A stretch of DNA of 64,000 bases from Conchocele bisecta (taxonomy: Eukaryota > Mollusca > Bivalvia > Lucinida > Thyasiridae), in the NCBI GenBank assembly GCA_029237695.1, contig CM055271.1, forward strand, positions 30,812,200 to 30,876,199, in the 5' to 3' direction. The notes under the pieces were generated by a model, which was not told the DNA's origin, did not search any database, and saw only the letters and a list, made by a program, of their open reading frames with translations. Positions 12,301 to 24,300 of this stretch are shown piece by piece. The stretch's first letter is position 1. Each line of letters begins with the position of its first letter. The translations under genes and the position numbers were made by a program.

Positions 12301-15300
12301 ATTTATCTGCCTAGAGTAGATTATTGTACCTCATGCAGAGCTCCAGATAAGCTGCATATTTGCTTAAATACCCAATTAAAATTGCCAAAAACCCAATTGA
12401 AATCAGAAGTAGCGAGTATCAAAAAGCAATCAAAAATTTGTGGTACCTTTATCATGCTGCAGAAAACAATAAACAGACCACAAATATAGAATATTTTTCT
12501 TATTTTCCATGAAAACACAGCTTGGTGTTTCATTAGAACTGTCTCCTTGAATGCCAAGACATGTTTTTATTTTGAAGCAAACTATTCAATAATTGCTGGC
12601 TGTTGATATGTAAACAGTAGTGTAATTTTATTTTACCCAATTAAATTTTCAAATACCCAATTGCTTTAGAAATGATGGAGTGACAATACTGAATTACTTA
12701 TTCCTTATCTGGAGCCCTGTCATGTGACATCATTTCCAAGGAAGTCACTTTTCATCCAGTAGCGACAAAATGCTATAGGTCTCATAAGGCACAATTTGCC
12801 ATGTAGTTGGTGTGTGTAGTTTCTAATTATTTAACAAATTTTTTGAAATACAGGATTTATTTCCCTCTCTGTTTGTAAATCCATTCAAAATACTTGTGCT
12901 ATATACATGTTTCTTTATCAGAGTTTACAAACAAAATGATAGTTGAAGAATATATTACATGTATATAATCCAAGGCATGGGAACAATAAGCCCTTTACAA
13001 GCCCAGGGGCCCGTTTCACGAAACTTTGTACGACTAAAATGTTTGTAAGTGCAAATTTATGATGGTCTGTAAATTTCACATTAACAATGTTGTCTTGTAA
13101 ACAATTATTGGATTTGCATTTCTTGAGCATAGGCTGCATATGCAGCCTATGCTCAATAAATGTAAATCCATCAATTGAAATTTCCCGATGATCCTAAATT
13201 TGCACGTACGAATATTTTAGTTGCACGAAGTTTAGTGAAATGGGTCCCTGGTGAGTATTGCAGGTTTTCCCATGGTACAGTACTGTCTGTATATTTGGCT
13301 GTGACTAGAGAAATGGGGCTTATGGCATTTGTGACCTGTGTCACTTCTGTTCAAATAACACACTCAAGTAGCCTGATAATGATCTATGTTGTTTATTAGA
13401 AGCATGGTAGATGTTTCAATGATGGAATGGTGAACAGGCAGATCCTGATCAGACTGTGATAACACATGCTGATTTGGATCTGCACTGGTCGCAGAGCGTA
13501 TAAGGCCCATTCCTTCAGTCACAACCACATATGACCTTGCTGCTGAATGGACGTAAAATCCCAATCAGTCGATCAATCGTGCTCAGAGAGTTTCAAAATT
13601 AAGGCCGTGTCTAGTTCTGAGTACATAACTCTAATTACACTGCATTACATAAGCGTTATGACAGAGTAGTATTTCCAAATGTGCGTTTGAAGCGTTCTTT
13701 GTTTACTTTCTACTTCATGGAGAGTGACCTAAGAATTTTGCTAATACACACTTTATTAGGTGAGTTTATGGTATGCTAGTGTCATATTGTAGATTTATCT
13801 CTCAATAACAATGCAGCGAAGTATGAACGTCAACACCCTGCAGGTTTTTTCTATATTTTAGTGCGCGAAATGTAAATGCTATTACACACATTTTTACTGT
13901 GTAGCGTGGTGTAGCGATATAGTGCAACCTGTTGCCTATAAAGCGGAAAACGTGCAGCTAGGCCATGGTCTGTTTTGCAGGTTTTCCCATGGTTACCTCG
14001 TCAACCTGGAAGATCTACAGGAGTATGAGGAGCCAGATTACAGGTGCAGTAAAACCTCACACACTCAGTTGTCTGTTTACAGAGCTCCAGATAAGATGCA
14101 TATTAACTGTGTATACACATCTTATCTGGAGCCCTGTGAACATCAACTCTTTAGACTGCTGAATTAAATTTTGTTGTCGGCTGTTTATTTTCTATTTTTC
14201 GTTTTTATCACCCAAAACATGCTTTGACAGCATTCTAAAGTGCTGTCAAATCATGTTTTTATTGAGAAAGAAGGCGGATTATAAAGCAAAAGCAGACGAC
14301 AATTTTCGTGTGCAGCAGTCTAGAGTTGTTCCTCCTTATAGGAATCACGATTTGCCAGGTTTGGCCCTCAGGTACGTTTTTATCTTTGGCTCTTTTGTTA
14401 CCTGGGAGTTGAATTGGGTTATTGCCTATTATAAAAGTAGTAATAGTATTTGGGTGTGGTGAGGACCTGGCATCAGATCAGGATTATTCTGATTTCAGGG
14501 CTGAATATGTAGTTTTTTTGTTATGGTAAATATTACATTGTTATTGGGATTTTCCCCCCATTTGTACATATACTTGAACATGTACTTGTACAGGTAATAT
14601 ATGGGAATTAGTACTAAACCCATTGACCCAACCTTAAATTACCTTAGCTGTTGATAGGCCATTAAACCCAATAAACAAACAAACAAACATTGATCAATAG
14701 ACTTGAAACTTAACAGAAAATCTTTATATTTTCGCCAGTGAAGGCATAGTTATGGCCCTTGACTTAGTCAATTTGCTTATCTCCAAAAGTATTTTACCAA
14801 GTGTCTTCAAACTGTACAGAAATGTTAATTAGTATGTAAAGTTGTGCACCTGGGGTCTGTGTTTTTGCTATCATGATTTTAAATCATCCATTAACTCCTT
14901 CATCTCTGATACAATGCAGACGCGGTGGGATCTGCTCACAAATAACAAACTTCATGCTGTGAAACCGACTCTGGACGAATGGACTCCTGGCTACAGACAT
15001 GTACGCCGGGATGAAGTTGTCCTTAGTCGATTGCGCATTGGACATACACGACTAACGCATTCGTATATGCTCAAAGGTGAGCCGCGTCCATGGTGTATTC
15101 CATGTCACAGCGCATTTACCGTGCAACACATCCTACTGGACTGTGTCAACTTTACGGATATTCAATGCAAACACTTCAATGTTACTTCACTTGAGTTATT
15201 CCAGGTGGAGAACATTGAAGGTTTGCTTAGCTTTCTCCATGAAACCAACTTGTATCAGAAAATCTAATTTTATCATTGTATACAATGTATACATTTATAT

Positions 15301-18300
15301 TGTTTATCATGGTTTTATTTTTACCCTAATCATTTGATTGCCTACCACATCTAACATACTATTTTACTACTATTTTCTTCTTCACCTAGATGATACTATT
15401 TTGTGTTGATGGGCCGTTAAGCACCATTCCATTCAATAAGGACAGACAGAGTTATGGCCTTTAATGTAACTTGCAAGTGGGGGTAGTTTTGGACAAATCC
15501 AAAGATTTTACAAAGTGGGATTATGAAATACAACAATTTAAAAAATGTGCATTAACTTCTAAAAACATGTAAAATGCTCTAAAATATCACTTAAATGAGC
15601 TTAAAAGCAAACATAAATATGTACACCTTATCCAACCCAATGGTTAAGTTGCACAGCTTATAAAATGAATATTCTGTGGTATTTCAAAATAAAATGATTT
15701 TATCCCTTATTTTAGGTCAGAAAATCATGTAAATAAAATACACATTGGGTTTGAAATCGGAGTACAATATTTGTTAAACACAAAGCTTGTCAGGAGCCGA
15801 TTTCATCAAAATTGCAAAGCATACTTATCTAGCAAAGTGTACTTTGAAAGAGTACCGGTAATCATTTATTTTTCCCGAAATGCATTATTTCATATACATG
15901 TAGAATTAACGACTTCATATATTTGATTATTAAGAGTATGCATAATTATTATACTGAATTTATTACATTATCACAGCCAAAATGGCTGTGATAATGTAAT
16001 AAATTCAGTATAATAAAACAATAATAAATTTATCCTAAAATTGAAAATTTCTCCTCAAAGTATACTTTGCAATGTTGGTGATATAGGCTACAGATGCTCT
16101 TGACGTCGGACCTAAGTCAGGTCTGTCGAAACTTTTTTAGTGCGGCCCTTTCACCGAATTCATTTCATTATCACAGCCATTCACTTTCGTGTAATTTTCC
16201 AGCAATCTGCGAGTGGGCATGACCTGTCGGGCTCGGTATGAGAATGATGACCTCTGGTATAAATCCACGGTGGTCGACATAGGAAGCGATAACCTTACTG
16301 TCATGTATGACAATTATGGAGACGATGGCGTGGAATTGCCGTTTGGAGATGTTTGGCCTATTTACGGTAGGTAATAAATGCTTGATTCTTTTCTTGCTAT
16401 TTTGAGTGATGAACCGACTCGGCCATCTTTGTGTGTTCAAGCCATCAGCCAATTTCACCTCTTGTGGTGTTTCTAAAAGAACGGAAATTGTGAAGTAGGA
16501 TATATGATATAATGTAGCTAATTATACATAGAAAAGCCAGAACAGCACACCCATATCAGTTATATTACTTCAAACTGCAAAAATATGTCGGTTTTCTGGA
16601 ACATTTTGTGCCTGTTTTTTTGACAACACGAATCACCATTGTAAATTGCCTCATACACAGAAAATGGCAGTTTGTCACTTTTACCTGGCTGACCACACAA
16701 CACAATGTAATACTGCACTCTGTTATTAGACACTATTACAATATACCTGTATAGTGCAGTGAAACTTTGAATGGGGCGCGTAAAGATGGTACATGTGTAT
16801 TATCCAGGAAAAATGTACACGTCAGCCATAGCTTTTCTACATTTTGAGAATGTTTTCAAAGGTACACCGATCTCCGACTTTCAGTACATCTTGGTGTCAT
16901 ATAATTTATAGGAGTCCGTTGTCCTGGCTTTTCTATGTATGATTACATTGTATTATATGTTCTACATTGCATTTTCTGTTCTTTGTCAAATGCCACAAGA
17001 GGTGAAGCTGGCTGATGGCTGGAACACACAAAGATGGCTGAGTTGGCCACTCCATGTGCCGTATCGGATACAGTAATGAGGCAATGTTTACATATATTTT
17101 ACACACATATCCTATCACATTTAGGAAGCAATATAGGAATGAATGGCCTTTTTGTGGAATTTATTGGGGTATAAACTTGGAAAAGTCGCGGGAATACTGG
17201 ACGAAGACCGGAAGGCCTCGTCCAGTATTCCCGCGACTTTTCCAAGTTTATATCCTCGATAAATTTAACAAATAATTCCAGCATTTGGTTGTGTAAATAT
17301 TTTTGTGCTAGAATTATTTATTTTTAAATCATGATGGTCACACGTGACCTTAAATAATCAGTCTAAAAATAAGTTCTATTTATAACCCCCGCAACGAGTT
17401 GTTGGGGGTCGGGGGTATACTGGAGTCAGGTTGTCCGTCTGTCCGTCCGTCACTACACTTAACATCAGAGAAATCGGTTTATAACTTCTATTTCCTTCAT
17501 CGAAAATTCTTAAAATTTCACACATGCATTCCTCTATTTGGGTCCACGATCATGATGTGACAAATCCACGACCATCCGACCCCCACTGATCCCGAGGTCA
17601 AGGTCACATACTTAGTCTCTTTACAAAACTTAACATGGGAGAAATCGGTTACAACTTCTATTTCCTTGCTCTGATCTGCTTTGCATTTCACACACGCATT
17701 TCTCCAATAGTCCTCTACTGCCCTGTGACAAATCCATGTTCATGCCGCCCCAGCTAAAGCAAGGCTCAAGGTCACACACATTCAGAACTGTACCACTCGG
17801 GTAAATGGCTTATAATTTTCTTGCTCGGATCTGCTTCACATCTTACACCCGCATTGCTTCAATGGGCCTCTACTGCACTGTGACACATTCATATTCGTGC
17901 CGCCCCCTCTAAGCCCAGGGTGAAGGTCACAGGTCCACAGACGACTTACATATTCTTCTATTTCCTTCATCTAAAATGCTTGATATTTCACACATGCATT
18001 CTGTAAGGCTCTACTACCATGCTGTGCCAAATGCACGACCGTCCAACCCCCGCTGATCCCAAGGTCAAGGTCAAATACTTAAGTCTCTTTATAAAACTTA
18101 ACATCAGAGAAATATGTTATAGCTTCCATTTCCTTACATATTTAGGGGTATTCCGTAAGCCTTGCTTACTGACAAATCTAGTTATATTTTAATTTGGAAA
18201 TAACTACATAGAATTCAATTTTTTGGAAAGTTTTATTTCAGTTGGGAATTTGGGTTGGGAACTGCAAAAATGAGGCTTATGAGATTTGTGACCAGTGTAG

Positions 18301-21300
18301 CTCTTGACCAGTGTAGCTCTTGACCAGTGTAGCTCTTGACCAGTGTAGCTCTTCCTGTATCCTGATAACGCTTTACGATATATTGCTTGTTAAAAGCATG
18401 ACGGGTATATCATTAATGGAATGGCGAACAGTGTAGAGCCTGATCAGACTATGCGGATGCATAGGCTGATCTGGATCGACACTGGTTGCAAAACTTGTAA
18501 GCCTCATTTCTCCAGTCATTGCCATGTATGATTACTGGCCATGGTTATCTCCCTTTGCTCTAGACAAGCATTGAGAAAGGCACCTTACCACGTTTCTGCC
18601 AAGGTGTGTTGTGCACAAGCAGGACAACTCTTGCCTCACTAATTTTCGAGTTATCTTCACACATGCATAGACCACGACCTAAAGGTGTGTTGTCCTCAAG
18701 AATGAGAACTCTTGCTGTGCACATTTTTGGGTTATCTCTCTTTCTTTTAGCACTGATTTCTTGTCCTGAGCATAGCTCAACATCGTTTGGAATATTTTCA
18801 TGAAACTCCTCACATACATAAACAGCGACCCAAAGGTGTGTTCCGTGCAAGAATGACAACCTTGGCTTCACTAATTTTTTATTTATCTCCATTTGCTTTT
18901 TTTTGCGCACTGATTTCTTGTCTGGAGCATAACTCGAATACCCTTTGGAATATTTTCATGAATCTTCACACATATATAGTCCACGATTCAAAGGTGTCTT
19001 GTGTGCAATATAGACAAATCTTGCCTCACTAGTTTTTTTTAATTATCTCCCTTTGTTTTGTCTCAGATTTATTTCCTGTCAATACAAAACTTGATTACTC
19101 TTTGGAATATGTTCACACTTGCATAAACCATGATCTAAAGGTGTGTCTCATGCAAGAATGACAACTCTCACCTTAATTGTTAGTTATCTCCCTTTATTTT
19201 TGTTAGTGGCTGCCTGTAGGCGGGGAGGGGGATACACATGCGCTTGTCGAGAAGCGTCAATTTCTAGTTTTATTATTATTATTCCCTTTTTGATAGACAG
19301 GATATAACGTTAGTCCATATACGTTGTGAGTAGGTTAGTCCATATACGTTGTGAGTAGGTTAGTCCATATACGTTGTGAGTAGGTTAGTCCATATACGTT
19401 GTGAGTAGGTTAGTCCATATACATTGTGAGTACCGTAATTACCCTAAATATTCGGACACCAATATGTGAGCAAACAGTGTAGACCCAGACCAGCCTGCTC
19501 CTTCAGGAGCAGTCTGATCAGGGTCTGCACTATTTGCCATTTTCACAGAATGCTTCGGAAGCCTCATTGGACAACATAATCAACTTGATAAATGTTTATG
19601 ACACTTATAACAATTGGTTTTGGTGTCCGAATATTTAGGGTAATTACGGTAGGTTAGTCCATATACGTTGTGAGTAGGTTAGTCCATATACATTGTGAGT
19701 AGGTTAGTCCATATACGTTGTGAGTAGGTTAGTCCATATACGTTGTGAGTAGGTTAGTCCATATACGTTTTGTGAGTAGGTTAGTCCATATACGTTGTGA
19801 GTAGGTTAGTCCATATACATTGTGAGTAGGTTAGTCCATATACGTTGTGAGTAGGTTAGTCCATATACATTGTGAGTAGGTTAGTCCATATACGTTGTGA
19901 GTAGGTTAGTCCATATACGTTGTGAGTAGGTTAGTCCATATACGTTGTGAGTAGGTTAGTAACACTTTTTATACTTTTTGAAGAAAAGAAAACAGGACTT
20001 ACCGTAATTACCCTAAATATTCGGACACCAAAACCAATTGTTATAAGTGTCGTAAACATTTATCAAGTTGATTATGTTGTCCAATGAGGCCTCCGAAGCA
20101 TTCTGTGAAAATGGCAAATAGTGCAGACCCTGATCAGACTGCTCCTTCAGGAGCAGGCTGGTCTGGGTCTACACTGTTTACTCACATATTGGTGTCCGAA
20201 TATTTAGGGTAATTACGGTTCACCTTGTGCGGGCGGCAGGCGGCCGGTCTCGGGCGGTTAGGCGGGCGGGCACAGTTCTACTGGATGGATCGTATTCAAA
20301 TTTGGTATACATGTTTATCACAGCAAGACAAAGAAGCCCATTCATGTTCAAATATTTCTGATTACGTATCTCCTCTTGGTGGCCATTTTTAATTTTCGCT
20401 TTCTGTATCCTTGTCCACGCACTCGAGTTCTACTTAGCCGATCGTAACCAATTTTTGTTTACATGTTTTATCACAGCAAAACAAAGAAGCCTATTGGTTT
20501 TCAAAAATTTCCCATGACTTTCTCACCTTGGCAGCGATTTTTACTTTTCTGATTCTGTGTCTTTGTCCACGCAATAACTAAACTTCTACTTGACGGATCA
20601 TAACCAAATTCGGTATACATCTTTATCAAGGCAAGATGAAGAAGCCTATTGGTGACTTATCTCCCCTTGTTGACTGGCCTTGCCGCGACCTTCAGCACTC
20701 TTGTTCTTTTAGCAATCAATTCTTAATCGGTTGATCGATTTTGATAATATTTCGCAACACACATTGTGTTATACATGTCACCCATCTTGTAGCGATCGGA
20801 TTTGTTTCATGTACTGATTCCATTTCTTGTTCTATTTCAAACAGATGAAAACTCGGACAGTGATTCTGAATCAGTTGATGACCAGATCAGCCAGCCAATC
20901 AGCAGGGAGGAATCAGATGAAGAGGAACTTCCTGCATATCTATGGAAACCACAGTCACATGGTCTCGGAGATCTTGGCCAATGGGAAGCTCATACAACGG
21001 TCTGTTATTTTGTTACTTTCATCTTATTAACCCTTTCATCACTACTGCCCTCTATAGTGCTGTTTGCAAACAGTGTAGATCCAGATGAGCCGGCTCACGA
21101 TGAGCCATCTCATCAGGATCTGCACTTTTTGCAAGTAATATTAATTATGTTTTAGAAAAAAACACCCCCTTCATAAACAGACTAGTCTGAAAATCATTTT
21201 GTGACGATTGTGTTGGTAAAGAATTTGAAGGTACATGCCATTCATTAGGCACAGAATGTTCTTTATATCAGAGACATCATCTGATACATTTTCTGGCAAA

Positions 21301-24300
21301 CTAGACATTCATTCACCATTACCACACGTATTGATTGGCATTATTATACATTGTATATCAGACCTAAATGTCCACACTGACATCAGGGGCGATAACCGTG
21401 TATCTTTAAAATGTTAACGGACGTTACTATTTATTATCTGTATTTATATTTTGATGTGCAATGATCATACTTTATATTCTGTCTATAATATTATTTTTTC
21501 AGGTGACGCATTTAATTAGTATAAATAATTAAAAAGTATCATGCCTCATTTGCATATGAAAATAGCGTGATACCACTGCGCGTCACTGGCAGGAAAATAA
21601 ATATTACTAAACGATTATACCTGTATAGCGGCCACTCGTAATCCTTAGAACTGGTGGAATAGTGACACGATTATACACTTATTTAATTCCTATAAAGAAC
21701 ATATTGTGCCTACTGAGTGGGCATGTACCTTTAACATCAAAATCATTGCAGTTATTTAGAGGTGAAATGGTTCATATGCTGCTATTATCTTGCTTCAGAT
21801 CCTATTATTGCCACCGCATCAATAATTGTAGGTGGCATATAGTGTTTACCCTGTCTGTCTGTCCGTCCGTCGGTCAGTAGAAAATTTTCCTTTTCCGGCG
21901 AACTAGTTCTACAGTTTTTAGCCGATTCTCTTCATATTCAGTATACAGCCCTACCATCAAGTGCTGGAGTGCATAATGTAAACATCCCACTGATCCATCC
22001 GCAGTCATTCTTTCCTTATCTGGTGAACTACTTCTACAGTTTTTGGCTGATTTTCTTCATATTCGATATACAACACTACCATCAAGTGCAGGAGTGCGTA
22101 ACTTTGCTGTCCCACCGTTACATCCAGAGTTATGCCCCTTTTCAACTCTAATTTTAATTGTTTTCCTTCTCCAGCGAACTGCTTCTACAGTTTTTGGCTC
22201 TCCCACCGATCCATCTGCAGTTTAGCCCGTTTTTTTTGTCCGAACTTCTACTGTTTTGGCCGATTCTCTTCATACTCGGTATACATCCCAACCATTAAGT
22301 GCAGGAGTGTGTAACATAAACAAATTTGCTGTGCCACCGTTTCTTCCACAGTTATGCCCCTTTTTTCTACTCAGAATATATATTTTTTACTTATCCGGTG
22401 AACTACTTCTCCAGTTTTTGGCCGATTCTCTTCGTGCTCGGTATACATTCAAACCATCAAGTGCAGGAGTGCATAACGTAAAATTTTCTCTGTCCGACCG
22501 ATCCATGCACAGATATGCCCCTTTTCCGACTTTGAAAATAATTTTGTCTCCAATCACTCACTCAGTGATTGCGTTTGAATTCATGAATGCTCAACAGCGG
22601 TGGCATTTGGTTTTATAAACAATTTTCTAGATTTCTGCTGTTGTTATCCTGCTATTATCCTGATAATACCCTGTTATTATGCCACCGGGTTTCGAAGAAA
22701 CGGGTGGCATATAGTGTTTGGACCGTCCGTCAGTCCGAGCAACCAAGGGTGTACAAGGGGCCATGGGGCGGAGCCTAACACAAAAGAATCCTTTGATTTA
22801 TTCCGTATGGCCCCTTATTCTATTGTTATACAAGGGGCCATCGCTTTGATCTAGAACAATGGAAATGGCCCCTTGTTCACTATTGGTGGCACGTCCGTCC
22901 GTCTGTCCGTCTGTCCGTCCGTCACACTTTTCGGTTAACCAATTTGTCACAGTTTCTCAAATATGCTGCAGGTGGCATCCGCGTTCGACAGACGCATTTC
23001 TTGTTTTATCTTATTTAATGACCTGTTAATATCCAGTTTAATGTCCTGTTATTACATTTCCATTATCTTGTTATTATCTTGTATTAGTTCAAGTATTCCA
23101 CATCTCCTGATACGTTAGACAGAACGAGATATTTATCAAACTTCATCAGTACATTGTAGCTTCATCACATTGAAGACTGGCTAACCACACTGTGTCATTC
23201 GGGTGAACTTGACCTTCTAATCCATTGGTGAGACGCTTACCGGCGATCACCTTATTATTAAACCTTCATATGAGACACGCCATGTGATTTTGTACCTTAG
23301 ATAAGACATGTGCGATTTTTCGTGAAATCTATTTACAGAAACTGTAATATTTTCTGTAAATGACGTTGAAAGACGACATAATTTTTATAACAACGACATC
23401 ATTTATGGAAACTATCGTAAATTCTGTAAATGTGTTTCATGAAATGTCACACATGCTCTTAGGTACAAAATCACATGGCGTGTCTCATATATAGCAATCA
23501 GATGGTGAATGTTATTCTCTTTCTAATTATAGGGTATTGGAAGCCGACTGATGACCAAAATGGGTTACATACCAGGACAAGGTCTCGGTAAAGATGGAGA
23601 GGGTCGAGTAGACCCCATCCCAATACAGCATCTACCTCAAGGTAGATATAGACAGTCGAGTAGACCCCATCCCAATACAGCTTCTACCTCAAGGTAGATA
23701 TAGGCAGTCGAGTAGACCCCATCCCAATACAGCTTCTACCTCAAGGTAGATATAGGCAGTCGAGTAGACCCCATCCCAATACAGCTTCTACCTCAAGGTA
23801 GATATAGATCGAGTAGACCCCCACTCCCAATACAGCTTCTACCTCAAGGTAGATATCAACAGTCAGTAGACCCCATCAGTACAGCTTCTACCTCAAGGAG
23901 ATATAGGCAACGAGTACCCCATCCCAATTCGCTACCTCAAGGTATATGGCAATCGAGTAGACCCCATCCCAATACGCTTCTCACAGGTAGATATAGGCAT
24001 CGAGTAGAACCCCATCCCAATACAGCTCTACCTCAGGTACCCCATATAGGACAGGCCGTCGAGTAGACCCCATCCCAATACAGCTTCTACCACAAAGGTA
24101 GATATAGGCAGTCGATAGAACCATCCCAATACAGCTTCCTCAAGGAGATATAGGCAGTCGAGTAGACCCATCCCAATACAGCTTCTACCTCAGGTAGGAA
24201 TCGTAGGCAATCGAAGTAGGAACCCCATACCCCACCCAATACAGCTTCTACCTCAAGGTAGATATAGGCAATCGAGTAGACCCCATCCCAATACAGCTTC

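Noticed and set aside
16171..16458. 95-codon open frame on the - strand
   Set aside because: It is antisense to the Tudor exon of ZGPAT and crosses its splice donor.
18560..19032. Open frames on both strands up to 116 codons
   Set aside because: They run over the tandem core of a Helitron/pearl-like element and change frame between units.
19308..19962. Regular 25 bp repeats resembling a CRISPR array
   Set aside because: The units are directly adjacent without unique spacers, and the context is a eukaryotic intron, so it is a minisatellite.
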